DNA of 64,000 nt from Alkalibacterium sp. AK22 (GCF_000585255.1 NZ_JANL01000006.1:1-64000), one strand, 5' to 3'; numbered from the stretch's first letter, positions 44,752-52,917 are shown. The notes: a model not told the origin generated them from the letters alone. Numbers and translations: made by a program.

Positions 44752-45165
44752 TTAGATCATCTCCTCTTTCCCGGAAACAGCGCTGTGCTGCTTTTCTGCT
44801 TGCTGGTGTTTATCTTTCCTGTCTTTTCTACGCTTGAGCCACTGGACAATCAGCCCAACAAAGGCAATCATCAAGCTTGTCGTAATAATGACTGTCACTA
44901 GCAGCTGCCACCAGATATCTCCCAGTATATTGAAATTTGTCATGAGCGCGACCCCCGCCGGCACAAAGAAAATTGCCATATTGTCTGTCAGCCAGCTGCC
45001 GACTTCTTCGACTTGGACCATCTTGATCCATTTGTAATGCAGGGCCAAAAACAGCAGCACCATACCGATTACGCTCCCCGGTATGGCTACCGGACTGACC
45101 AGCGATAAAAATTCGCCAATAAACGAAAACATAAATATCCAAAAAAATTGTTTCAGCCGTTTCAA
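44752..45165 (-). CDS. lrgA: LrgA-family holin-like protein
   Basis: 137 residues from TTG at 45165 with AGGAGG seven bases upstream (a GTG at 45183 precedes the site). Four helices; PVAIPGSVIGMVLLFLAL near 27-44 and FFVPAGVALM near 70 are LrgA/CidA marks. A long charged tail (KRRKDRKDKHQQAEKQ) at the C-terminus is unusual in length. No LytTR regulator is beside it. Confidence 0.93.
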   Translation of the reverse strand: MKRLKQFFWIFMFSFIGEFLSLVSPVAIPGSVIGMVLLFLALHYKWIKMVQVEEVGSWLTDNMAIFFVPAGVALMTNFNILGDIWWQLLVTVIITTSLMIAFVGLIVQWLKRRKDRKDKHQQAEKQHSAVSGKEEMI

Positions 45166-45389
45166 GACAGTTCCTCCTATCACTTATTCCGTTTTATTTT
45201 AAACCAAATTCCGGACTGTTAAAAGGGATATTGTGCATCTTCTAACTTGAATACGTTTTATTGATGCTCAACTGTTCACGTTTTTGTCGCTTGCCTACTG
45301 ATGCGATCACTAGGCAGCCTTAAAATCCGCTTCCCTGTTGTTTTCAGGCAAACAGACTTGACAGATGCCGAGTCTGAACCGTCTGCGAT

Positions 45390-45604
45390 GCAACTCCAGC
45401 AGCTTTCTCACCCACTTGACGTGCAAACTTCTTTTCCGGCGCAACTCCAGCGGCTTTCTCACTCACTTGACGCGCAAACGCCTTTTCCGGCGCAACTCCG
45501 GCAGCTTTCTCACCCACTTGACGCGCAAACGCCTTTTCCGGCGCAACTCCAGCAGCTTTCTCACCCACTTGACGTGCAAACTTCTTTTCCGGCGCAACTC
45601 CAGG
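45390..45604. repeat. 51-bp tandem repeat (four copies plus a partial fifth)
   Basis: Units begin GCAACTCC at 45390, 45441, 45492 and 45543, with a partial one at 45594. Units 1 and 4 are identical; units 2 and 3 differ at a few sites. 51 is a multiple of three, so frames stay open: rightward LQQLSHPLDVQTSFPAQ, leftward EKAAGVAPEKAFARQVG. Neither frame has a convincing ribosome site. The rest of the 45166-45738 stretch shows no gene; a CATACTCGT/ACGAGTATG hairpin lies near 45690. Confidence 0.9.
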
Positions 45605-45738
45605 GGATACCTTTCCGAGCTGAGTAGATAAGCCGGACTCAATTGGTTCTCAGTTAAAACACTTCATTCAAGGCTTTAGATCGGGTCATACTCGTCTATC
45701 GACGAGTATGCTCTGCTTCAGCTTTATTTCTGTTGTCA

Positions 45739-45770
45739 AAAAGAGACTTTCCCGCAGGAAAGTCTCTTTT
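45739..45770 (-). terminator. Terminator of the ccdA-tlpA operon
   Basis: AAAAGAGACTTTCC pairs perfectly with GGAAAGTCTCTTTT around CGCA, 16 bases after the tlpA-like stop. Confidence 0.93.
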
Positions 45771-45785
45771 CATCAGAAGGTGTGT

Positions 45786-46436
45786 TCAGTTGATCAAATC
45801 GAAGCGGGCTTCCAGTATGTCCTGGGTCACCGGTCCGACAACACGCTCGTAGACGGTCCCGTCGCTGCCGATGAAATATGAGGTGGGCAGGGACTCGATG
45901 CGGTACAGACTGGTCATCTCATCGACACCTTTCAGGTTTAAAAAGGTCAGACCGAGCTCTTCCACATAAGCCAAGACATTGTCGGGACTGCTTTCGGAAG
46001 ATACAACATTGACACCGATGACGACTACATCTTCGTTATCTTCATGAAACCCCTGCATGTTAGGCAGCGTAGCCCGGCAGGAAGGACACCAGCTGGCCCA
46101 GAAATTCAAGAAAACCGGCCGGCCTCTAAAATCTGAAAAGCGGACTGTATTCCCGTCCATGTCTTCCAGCTGAAAGTCATAGGCCCTATTGCCGGCCCTA
46201 AGACCATAGTCGGCATCCGAGACTTGAGCCTTGTCGATAGCGTCACTGTTGCCCGCTTCCAGAAGAGCTTCTCTCTCCTCGTCAGTCAAGTCTACGTCTT
46301 CTTCCATCAGCTGCTCCTGCACCTGTAGACCCGCCTGGTTTCTGACTTCTGCTTCCTGGTTCAGACCGGTCACAAAATCATAAAGGACAAAGGCCAAAAC
46401 CAGTCCAAGTACCAGCCAAATTACTTTTTTCATCAT
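45786..46436 (-). CDS. TlpA/ResA-like membrane thiol-disulfide oxidoreductase
   Basis: 216 residues from the ATG at 46436 (AGGAG seven bases upstream; the ATG at 46442 is too close). N-terminal helix (about 4-20), an acidic linker (about 25-75), then a thioredoxin-like AhpC/TSA-Redoxin domain with the active site CPSC at 117-120 in FWASWCPSC and cis-Pro in SLPTSYF near 190. It reduces disulfides outside the membrane and takes electrons from the CcdA-type protein encoded just before it. Confidence 0.92.
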   Translation of the reverse strand: MMKKVIWLVLGLVLAFVLYDFVTGLNQEAEVRNQAGLQVQEQLMEEDVDLTDEEREALLEAGNSDAIDKAQVSDADYGLRAGNRAYDFQLEDMDGNTVRFSDFRGRPVFLNFWASWCPSCRATLPNMQGFHEDNEDVVVIGVNVVSSESSPDNVLAYVEELGLTFLNLKGVDEMTSLYRIESLPTSYFIGSDGTVYERVVGPVTQDILEARFDLIN

Positions 46437-46495
46437 TTGCATGCTCCTTGTTCTATGTGTGACATTACGGTATTTCCGCTTAGTAACTATAGGGT

Positions 46496-47209
46496 TTAGC
46501 CCAGTTGTTCAAAAGGTGTTCCTTGAAGCCACTGAGCTAGCCATTCCGACAAGGCTTCCAGTGTCCCCGTAAACAACAGAATACCCATCAAGACCATCAG
46601 TATGCCTCCCCATTTCATCAGCTTCTGACTATGCTGCAGGACCCGGTCCATTTTGCCTACAAAGAAAGAGGCCAGCAGAAACGGCAGCGCAAAACCGATG
46701 ACATACAAACTCAAGTAAAGGGCGGGCGGTGAGCCGGTAGACAAGCCGATCAGCAGAATTGATGAAAAAATCGGGCCGATACATGGGGTCCAGCCGGCTG
46801 CAAAACCCAGGCCGATCAGATAGCTCGAAAGGACACTGGATGAGCGTCTGGCTGCCATTTTTCGCGTGTCCTTGAGCAGAGCTGGAATATGCAGCCAGCC
46901 GGCCGTTGCCAGTCCTAGCATGACAATCAGCAGACCGGCGATACGCTGGAGAAAGACGCTGGTGGCCCCCGTCATGAGAGAGCTAAAAAGTTCACCCAGA
47001 TAGGTGATCCCCAGCCCCAGACTGATGTACACCGTTGACACCCCTAGCAGGAAAAAGACAGAATGCAGCATCATGTTTCTTCTGAACATCAGCGTCTGAT
47101 CTTCTTTAATTTCCCTGACACTTTTTCCTGTGATATAGGATAAATACAGCGGCAGAAGCGGCAACGTGCATGGCGATAAAAAAGACAGAGCGCCGGCCGC
47201 CAGGGCCAT
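46496..47209 (-). CDS. ccdA: CcdA/DsbD-like thiol-disulfide transporter
   Basis: At least 237 residues, six helices. The two redox cysteines lie in FLSPCTLPLLPLYLSY (helix 1) and GWTPCIGPIFSS (helix 4), as in CcdA. It passes electrons from cytoplasmic thioredoxin to the outer TlpA-like partner. The ATG at 47209 lacks a ribosome site; the frame continues upstream (ITTELTAL) to a GAAGGGGG site at which only ATC (47233) or CTG could start, so the true start may be non-standard and 4-8 codons longer. Confidence 0.9.
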   Translation of the reverse strand: MALAAGALSFLSPCTLPLLPLYLSYITGKSVREIKEDQTLMFRRNMMLHSVFFLLGVSTVYISLGLGITYLGELFSSLMTGATSVFLQRIAGLLIVMLGLATAGWLHIPALLKDTRKMAARRSSSVLSSYLIGLGFAAGWTPCIGPIFSSILLIGLSTGSPPALYLSLYVIGFALPFLLASFFVGKMDRVLQHSQKLMKWGGILMVLMGILLFTGTLEALSEWLAQWLQGTPFEQLG

Positions 47210-47217
47210 CAGGGCTG

Positions 47218-47856
47218 TCAGTTCAGTTGTGATAGGCCCGTCCCCCTTCTAACAAAAATGATTCCGCTGGTGACTGCAAAAATCAGCAGAAGCGGCAACG
47301 GATGAAAAACAAAATTAAAATAAATTACAGAGCGTCCGCCCATGAGCAAAACATGACTGACGCCAAAGCCTGAAAACAGCAGCAGACCGTTCAGTTTTTT
47401 TCGCAGGCCCGAAACAGACAGCAGGCCAAGGGTCAAGGCAAACAAAAGGACAAATCTGAGCGAATAGGCCGAGCCAAACAGATAATAAATATAGAGATGG
47501 TTGACCAGTCCTACCGCTGTATATAAAAGAGCGATGCTGAGTGTTTTCTCCGGTTTCTCAAACAAAAAGCGCCCATACTTAAAAGCCAGGAAGCCGGCAG
47601 TCAGTAGAGTGGCTAGAAAGACGACTTCGGAAGAAAAAAGCAGCAGCCCGTAAGGCACTTCGATGATATCCCTCACGTTGACTAGACCATTGATTCCAAA
47701 CAGGACCAGTACAAAATAAAACACGCTGTCTAAAAACAAAGAAAAGGTCTGCTTTTTGCCCTCTTTCTCTTCTTCCGACAAGCCATACCACAAGGCCGAA
47801 CCAGCTAAAAGACTGACGATTGAGCTGAACATGGGATTGGAAATGATAGATGACAA
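47218..47856 (-). CDS. Membrane protein of the redox operon
   Basis: 212 residues from TTG at 47856 (AAGGAG eight bases upstream). Six to seven hydrophobic segments, a few charged loops (SEEEKEGKKQTF), no motif or redox cysteines. First gene of a three-gene operon with ccdA and the TlpA-like gene, under an operator of CsoR/CstR type. Similar uncharacterised membrane proteins accompany ccdA in several Firmicutes; the role is unknown. Confidence 0.75.
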   Translation of the reverse strand: MSSIISNPMFSSIVSLLAGSALWYGLSEEEKEGKKQTFSLFLDSVFYFVLVLFGINGLVNVRDIIEVPYGLLLFSSEVVFLATLLTAGFLAFKYGRFLFEKPEKTLSIALLYTAVGLVNHLYIYYLFGSAYSLRFVLLFALTLGLLSVSGLRKKLNGLLLFSGFGVSHVLLMGGRSVIYFNFVFHPLPLLLIFAVTSGIIFVRRGTGLSQLN

Positions 47857-47901
47857 GGTGAACACTCCTTAACAGTGACGTAAAACCTATTCAATACACG
47901 T

Positions 47902-47955
47902 ATACCCCTAGGGGTTATTAGTGTTTAGCTTACACTTCTTGGCTAGTGTCGTCAA
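47902..47955 (-). promoter_or_regulatory. Promoter with CsoR/CstR-type operator
   Basis: Leftward promoter: -35 TTGACG (47950-47955), 16-bp spacer, -10 TAAGCT (47928-47933). Just downstream, at 47902-47918, lies ATACCCCTAGGGGTTAT, matching the CsoR/CstR/RcnR operator pattern (ATACCC..GGGTAT), placed to block the start of transcription. It implies copper or persulfide control of the redox operon. Confidence 0.7.
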
Positions 47956-48186
47956 GTATGGATGAGCTCTATTGCCTCCACCACCTCTTTGTTCCCGCTT
48001 GGCCTTTGGATGAAAGGGTCTAAATTGTATCTTTTTTCCTGTTCAATCTGTTTTAAATAGCGCTAAAAGGCTTTTCTCACACTGATCCTGCCCTGTTTGT
48101 ATTCTCAAACTGCTTATTTTTCATCTAGGGATTGTGTGGTATGATAGGGGCGATACTACATAACGTATGAGTTGGAAGGAGATCAA

Positions 48187-48828
48187 ATGTCAGTGATAGT
48201 TTTAGCAGGGATGATCGGAGCGGGGAAGAGTACGTATACGACTCTGATCTCAGAGGAACTGAATAGTACGGCTTTTTATGAGCAGGTCAAGGATAATGCC
48301 ATCCTGGAGAAATTTTACGACAACCCGAAGCGCTGGGCTTTTTCGTTGCAGATTTTCTTCTTGAATACGCGCTTCAAGAGCATCAAGAAGGCGCTGGTTC
48401 ACCGTCATAATGTGCTGGACCGTTCGATTTACGAAGACGCTTTGTTTACCCGTATCAATTACGAACAGGGAAACATGAGTGAAGCGGAGATGAAGCTGTA
48501 TACTGATCTGCTGGACAACATGATGGAAGAAATCGACGGGATGCCGAAAAAAGGACCGGATCTGCTGATTTATTTGAGAGGGTCCCTGGACACGCATCTG
48601 GAGCGGATACAAAAGCGCGGCCGTCCGTTTGAACAGATTGAAGGCAATCCGGAGCTGATGGATTACTACACCAAACTCCACAGCCGTTATGACGACTGGT
48701 TTGCCTCATATGACAAGAGTCCGACACTCGTCATCGATATCGACGAAATCAACCTGGAACTGCCCGGACATCAGGAACGGGTCATGCAGACAATCAAAGA
48801 AGCGCTGCTTGAAACGCAAAAAGTCTGA
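48187..48828 (+). CDS. Deoxynucleoside kinase (dAK/dGK family)
   Basis: 213 residues from the ATG at 48187 (AAGGAG five bases upstream). P-loop GMIGAGKST near 8-16, the DRS motif in LDRSIYEDALF near 77-87, and an Arg-rich lid LERIQKRGRPFE near 137-148. It phosphorylates deoxynucleosides in the salvage pathway; dAdo/dGuo specificity is typical for Lactobacillales but not readable here. Confidence 0.92.
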   Translation: MSVIVLAGMIGAGKSTYTTLISEELNSTAFYEQVKDNAILEKFYDNPKRWAFSLQIFFLNTRFKSIKKALVHRHNVLDRSIYEDALFTRINYEQGNMSEAEMKLYTDLLDNMMEEIDGMPKKGPDLLIYLRGSLDTHLERIQKRGRPFEQIEGNPELMDYYTKLHSRYDDWFASYDKSPTLVIDIDEINLELPGHQERVMQTIKEALLETQKV

Positions 48829-48850
48829 TCAGAGCCTTTAGTTCCCGCAC

Positions 48851-48899
48851 CAAAGCAGCCGCTCCTCCTTGTCAGGCGTTAAGGAGAAGCGGCTGCTTA
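48851..48899. terminator. Bidirectional terminator
   Basis: AAAGCAGCCGCT..CTCCTT pairs with AAGGAG.AGCGGCTGCTT; it lies between the kinase gene and the leftward membrane gene. Confidence 0.88.
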
Positions 48900-48900
48900 T

Positions 48901-49245
48901 TTATTTAGCCAGTAGAATCAACCAGGGGATGAACAGTAGAAAAGTCAAGGTCGTCGGGACCAGCAAGTAATCGTACCGGCTGAAGGTTCTAGCCTTAAAG
49001 AGGCAAGTCGTTACGCCAAGCAGTGCCATCAGCCACCAGATTAGATCAAAGGTCAGGCTTCTAGCCGGTGTATAGGGCAGCCTGCCGAACAAGCCACTGA
49101 AAAAAAGAGTCAGTATGGTGAGATGCAACAGCAACAGACTTTTGGTTTTCTTGCTATCAGAAGGAAACGCACGGCCCATCAAAAAGAGCCCGGCCGAGAA
49201 TACAGCCAGCAGTATGAAGCGCAGTATGACAGGATCAGTATGCAT
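48901..49245 (-). CDS. Membrane protein, unknown
   Basis: 114 residues, four hydrophobic segments (about 7-26, 37-55, 66-84 and 92-112). AAGGGGG and AAGG lie just before the ATG. The conserved-looking LTFDLIWWLMALLGV is the only striking part. Unassigned. Confidence 0.6.
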   Translation of the reverse strand: MHTDPVILRFILLAVFSAGLFLMGRAFPSDSKKTKSLLLLHLTILTLFFSGLFGRLPYTPARSLTFDLIWWLMALLGVTTCLFKARTFSRYDYLLVPTTLTFLLFIPWLILLAK

Positions 49246-49447
49246 CAGCCTTGCCCCCTTTTCTCTTTGCTTACATTATACTCCAGACTGGACGTTTTAT
49301 GTTGTGGAATCAACTGGCTTGCCTCTATAAACGGCTGCTCAGTTTTGACCATCAGCTGGTATCCTCAATCTGGCGAAAAACAGGTTCGCTGTTGCGTTCT
49401 GTTTCAACTAACCACCCCTAAGCCCCTGTAAGACAAGGAGAATCAAC

Positions 49448-49969
49448 ATGAGCAAACAAACCGGCTACTACACTGTGTTTGAACACACGCCCTGGCGTTT
49501 TTACATTGCTGCTACCAATCTGGGACTCTGCTTTGTCGGTTCCATGCCTGCATCCAAAGAGGAGTGTCTGAACTGGACAAGCAGATTCCGGCCTGACTAT
49601 GTATTTGAAGAAAATTCACTACAGTTGAGCCTTTATCTTGAAGCTTTTAGCGCTTACCTTTCAGGCCAGGTCCTGACAATCGATGTCCCTTTGGATCTGA
49701 CTGGAACCCCTTTTCAGCAGAAGATCTGGGAAGCCCTTCGGCACATCCCCTACGGCGAGACTGTCAGTTACAGCGAGCTGGCCAGTCAAAGCGGACTGGA
49801 CAGCAAGGCTGCCCGAGCGGTCGGGACCGCCGTCGGTAAAAATCCTCTACTGATTGTCTATCCCTGCCATCGGGTTTTGACCAAAAACGGCAAACTGGGC
49901 GGCTACAGGGGTAGCCTGCCTATGAAAGAGCAGTTGTTGAAGCTGGAGCAGCTCACTTTTAAAACATAA
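49448..49969 (+). CDS. ogt: Methylated-DNA--protein cysteine methyltransferase
   Basis: 173 residues. Active-site Cys140 in YPCHRVL, preceded by the winged-helix stretch IPYGETVSYSELA and AVGTAVGKNPLLI, the classic MGMT/Ogt signature. It transfers alkyl groups from O6-alkylguanine to itself. AAGGAG precedes the ATG. Its last 11 bases overlap the end of the plasmid-type rep gene on the other strand, which marks the left edge of the foreign segment. Confidence 0.95.
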   Translation: MSKQTGYYTVFEHTPWRFYIAATNLGLCFVGSMPASKEECLNWTSRFRPDYVFEENSLQLSLYLEAFSAYLSGQVLTIDVPLDLTGTPFQQKIWEALRHIPYGETVSYSELASQSGLDSKAARAVGTAVGKNPLLIVYPCHRVLTKNGKLGGYRGSLPMKEQLLKLEQLTFKT

Positions 49970-50969
49970 GAGCACGGACAGCAGTTGAGGCGCCCTTATA
50001 ACGCCCTGAATAGGCAGATCGGACGGTCTTTCTGATTTCTCTTTCAGATAGAGGGTAAGACAAAGACGCATTGAAATCGGTCATGAGCTCAATGCAGGTG
50101 TCTTGATCCAGGTTAGACGAATAGCAAGCCAAAGAAGCGGTGAATAGGGCTGAATTTCGGCCTAATATCCCTTTTCCACCTTTGATCTCTGTTTGATTCA
50201 ATAAATTCTTGAACCAGCTTGTTTGCGTCTGTTTGAAGTCACTTGTCTTAAACTGTTTCATGAATTGGTCTTGTTGTTCCTGGTGGTGATCGTCACTCAC
50301 TTTCATGGACCAGGTCATGAGTGTTTTAAAGTCAAAGTAATTGTCTGGTTCATAAAATACGATATTTTGTTCGTTAGGGAATCGAAATATCCCGAAAGGA
50401 TTGCAGCCAAAATCAACACCATCTATCTCTTTTGAGAAAGCTACTTTCAAGGAGTGAGCAATAGCCTTATTCGTTCGTAAAGACTTAAAATCATTAGCTT
50501 TGGAAATAAAACTCGGCTGATCTAGGATAAAATAAGCTTGATAGCCATTTGGTGACTCCACAATTAACGTTGGTGTGACGCCTAAGTCAATCCCGGCCAA
50601 TAAAATGTCGTCGCTGCTCACCACTTCCTTACAACAATCAATGTCTATGACATAGGTATTAATCTGCATTAAATTCTCCTCAAAGAACCCCATAACGTGG
50701 TGTCGTTTTGCGTCGACGTAGCCTCCCCAGCTATAAACGTTAGGTGTCCAATGGGACAATGTGTCTTTATTCTCTTGAATGGCTTCTTCTGATGTGACAA
50801 TAAAGCCTCGCGCATTGGCCATCTGTGCTTTGCTTCTGAAGACAAAGCTGACGCCCTTTTTACCCGCTTTTTCTTCGTAATTCGTTGGACGGGTGTGACT
50901 GTGTTTAAATTTATAGCGCTGTAATCCGTTTTTCAATATGTAAGTGTATAGGTTATTTGTTTTAAACAT
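49959..50969 (-). CDS. Plasmid-type replication protein (primase-like, PriCT)
   Basis: 336 residues. N-terminal half has a primase/polymerase-like core (YVIDIDCCKEVV near 105 with acidic residues, GYQAYFILD near 142, GVDFGCNPFGIFRFPN near 184-200) and the C-terminal part matches primase-C-terminal PriCT_1 (GRNSALFTASLACYSSNLDQ, then LSEREIRKTVRSAYSGRYKG). Such Reps initiate replication of theta-type plasmids of lactococci, enterococci and relatives. GGAAGG lies before the ATG, directly behind an attenuator. Its 3' end runs into ogt, so the tail may be altered. AT-rich compared with its neighbours. Confidence 0.8.
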   Translation of the reverse strand: MFKTNNLYTYILKNGLQRYKFKHSHTRPTNYEEKAGKKGVSFVFRSKAQMANARGFIVTSEEAIQENKDTLSHWTPNVYSWGGYVDAKRHHVMGFFEENLMQINTYVIDIDCCKEVVSSDDILLAGIDLGVTPTLIVESPNGYQAYFILDQPSFISKANDFKSLRTNKAIAHSLKVAFSKEIDGVDFGCNPFGIFRFPNEQNIVFYEPDNYFDFKTLMTWSMKVSDDHHQEQQDQFMKQFKTSDFKQTQTSWFKNLLNQTEIKGGKGILGRNSALFTASLACYSSNLDQDTCIELMTDFNASLSYPLSEREIRKTVRSAYSGRYKGASTAVRALMF

Positions 50970-50984
50970 GAGTTATCCTTCCTA

Positions 50985-51019
50985 CAAAAAAGAGGACACA
51001 TCTGTGTATGTGTCCTCTT
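50985..51019 (-). terminator. Attenuator in the rep leader
   Basis: AAGAGGACACA pairs with TGTGTCCTCTT around 8 bases and is followed leftward by TTTTT, immediately before the rep ribosome site. Because it precedes the gene, it should act as a transcription attenuator controlled by the antisense RNA. Confidence 0.85.
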
Positions 51020-51107
51020 CTGTAGGAGAGTGCCTGCTCTATTTCAGGTAGTGAATATAGAGTGTCCTAATATTGAAGTGCGCGCCTGTTTATGCTAGAA
51101 TCAATTA

Positions 51108-51257
51108 CGAACGGATCATGATCCGTCCATAATTTAAAAGTCATAAGTGGCTACCAACCACTTATAAACCTTAGAGGCGAGCGGGAGCACATAACTGTGG
51201 ATTATGTGATTCTGAAGCATTTGATTTTATCGAATCAAATGCTTCCGTCTCTTTTTT
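51108..51257 (+). ncRNA. Antisense RNA to the rep leader (copy-control RNA)
   Basis: Promoter TTGAAG (51073-51078), 17-bp spacer, TAGAAT (51096-51101). The ~150-base transcript would contain hairpins ACGGATCATGATCCGT, ATAAGTGG/CCACTTAT and CACATAA/TTATGTG, then a terminator (GAAGCATTTGATT and complement, 51214-51245, then T6). It is wholly complementary to the leader of rep, as in RNAIII of pIP501-type plasmids. Confidence 0.7.
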
Positions 51258-51273
51258 GTTGTTATGTATGCAC

Positions 51274-51302
51274 ACCTTAACCGAGAATCACTTTAGTGTA
51301 AA
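51274..51302 (-). promoter_or_regulatory. Candidate rep promoter
   Basis: TTTACA at 51297-51302, 17-bp spacer, TAAGGT at 51274-51279, reading leftward. It would give a leader of about 300 bases covering the antisense RNA and the attenuator. The -10 is weak. Confidence 0.45.
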
Positions 51303-51322
51303 CAAAAAAACAAAAAAAAATT

Positions 51323-51489
51323 TTTAGGAGAAAACTCTCCTTTTCTCCTAAGTTCATTATTAAGAGAAAAAGAGAATTTTCTCTTTTTCTCTTTTTCAAA
51401 TTTAAACTATTTAACTTTGAAAAAGTTCTCCTAAATACAATTTGTAGTTGTAAGTTATCATATTTCTTGTTACAATTCATTTAGGAGAA
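51323..51489. repeat. Repeated TTTAGGAGAA sites: candidate centromere/operator
   Basis: TTTAGGAGAA occurs at 51323-51332 and 51480-51489, and inverted at 51426-51435 and (nine of ten bases) 51343-51352. Between them lies a perfect 15-bp inverted repeat (AAGAGAAAAAGAGAA, 51362-51393). Sited directly before parA, this is the expected layout of a plasmid partition site that also represses the par operon. The last copy overlaps the region of the parA promoter. Confidence 0.65.
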
Positions 51490-51514
51490 TTTTTACATTT
51501 ATTGGAGGTGTGAC

Positions 51515-52501
51515 ATGTTGATTAAACATAAATTAGCAAAAGTTATTATCAATGCAAACCAAAAAGGAGGAGTTGGTAAGACAACCTCAACTTGCTTTGA
51601 AGCTATAATTGCCTCATTACCTAACCGAGAATTTAACAATAAATGTTTATTGATAGATTTTGATAAGCAAGCAAATGCGACGAGTATAATGGGAAAAACG
51701 TTTGATAAAAATTTCCCAGCTACCGTGGTTAGTGCCATCAAGAAGAATGATCTTCAGAGTGCAATTGTTGAGTTGACACCCAATTTACATATGATAGCGG
51801 GTGGTGGTGATATGGCAAAATATGGATTGTTTTTAGAATTATTATACCCTTTAAAGAATGATACTTCATCTCACGTATCTGAAACTACTAAACAACGTAC
51901 ATTTCATTTTTCTAAATTATTGGAACCATTAAAAGAATTATATGATTATATTTGGATTGATGTTGGACCGAGTACCGATATCAAAGTAGATAATGCAATG
52001 GTCTGTGCAGATTACTTTGTTATTCCACAAGAGACCAAAACCTATTCTTTTGAAGGTTCTCTCGATATTATAAATGTCTACCTTCAAACATTAATAGACG
52101 ATTTTGGAGACGATTTTAAAGGTGAGGTTTTGGGGCTGCTTCCTTTCTTGTTACAGCCTAAAAGAGAGTTACACGAATCCATAATTGCTCAAACAAAGGA
52201 AGCGTTTGGAGAAAATTTCACATTTAATGCCATAGTTAATAATCAAAAAAGAATTGACGATTACCCAGAATATGGAATCACTGCAATTGATCATCACGAT
52301 AGAAAGGTTTTTGCCTTGTTTGCTGACATATTTAGTGAATTAGAGAATAGAATAAAGTTATTTGAAGAACAAGGCGATATACCAAAAAACTACACCTACG
52401 AGCCTAAGTACTTAAATGGTAACAAACTAACAGATTATTCGAGAAATCTAAACTTGATTCAGTTTGAATCGAAAGCGGGTGACGAAATTGGCTCTAACTA
52501 A
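51515..52501 (+). CDS. ParA-type partition ATPase
   Basis: 328 residues. Deviant Walker A KGGVGKTT at 17-24, LLIDFDKQANAT near 46-57, and YIWIDVGPS near 148 are the marks of ParA/Soj ATPases, which move plasmid copies apart by ATP-dependent DNA binding. No N-terminal HTH, so a type Ib-like system with a small partner. TTGGAGG lies before the ATG. It overlaps the next gene by 14 bases. AT-rich like the rest of the segment. Confidence 0.88.
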   Translation: MLIKHKLAKVIINANQKGGVGKTTSTCFEAIIASLPNREFNNKCLLIDFDKQANATSIMGKTFDKNFPATVVSAIKKNDLQSAIVELTPNLHMIAGGGDMAKYGLFLELLYPLKNDTSSHVSETTKQRTFHFSKLLEPLKELYDYIWIDVGPSTDIKVDNAMVCADYFVIPQETKTYSFEGSLDIINVYLQTLIDDFGDDFKGEVLGLLPFLLQPKRELHESIIAQTKEAFGENFTFNAIVNNQKRIDDYPEYGITAIDHHDRKVFALFADIFSELENRIKLFEEQGDIPKNYTYEPKYLNGNKLTDYSRNLNLIQFESKAGDEIGSN

Positions 52502-52871
52502 TAGAAAAAAGAAGGATCGCCCTACAGTAGAAACACCTGTTTCAGAATCACGATTCGATGATTCAAAGGAAATTCGTGACGGAAAAAATGGAAATAATTT
52601 ACAGGTAGCAGAAAATTCTTCAAAAAATTACTCGAAGTTAGCAACAGACGTTACTACAATTGACTTTGATACTCAATATTCTGCTAAAGATAGAAAAACA
52701 ATAAAAGCAGACCCAGATATCAAATCATTAATTGAAATTTTTTCAGATTTTGAAGGGACAAAAGCCTATGAAACTTTGAGGCAAATGACACAATACTACT
52801 ATGAGAATAATTACGATGAAAGAGCTCAAAGAATCATAGCTAGTATTCAAAATAATAAGTTTCTGGGGTAA
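52488..52871 (+). CDS. ParB-like partner protein, unassigned
   Basis: 127 residues from TTG at 52488 (GCGGG seven bases upstream, inside parA). N-terminal half polar, basic then acidic and probably disordered (NRKKKDRPTVETPVSESRFD); C-terminal half helical (IKSLIEIFSDFEGTKAYETL, then RAQRIIASIQNNKF). Overlap with parA and a terminator after it make it the natural centromere-binding partner; the sequence itself matches no ParB motif I know. Confidence 0.6.
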   Translation: MALTNRKKKDRPTVETPVSESRFDDSKEIRDGKNGNNLQVAENSSKNYSKLATDVTTIDFDTQYSAKDRKTIKADPDIKSLIEIFSDFEGTKAYETLRQMTQYYYENNYDERAQRIIASIQNNKFLG

Positions 52872-52917
52872 TTAAAAAGAGCAAGATACAACTTAAATTG
52901 TAATACTAGTACAATTT

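Noticed and set aside
45390-45604. CRISPR array
   Set aside because: Units are contiguous 51-bp copies without unique spacers and there are no cas genes.
45301-45631. Protein-coding gene in the 51-bp repeats
   Set aside because: Three overlapping frames are open only because the unit is a multiple of three; no frame has a convincing ribosome site, so I list a repeat and not a gene.
51277-51480. Leftward 67-codon frame before parA
   Set aside because: It runs through the centromere-like repeats and the rep promoter, is Lys/Phe-rich from AT composition and has no start site.
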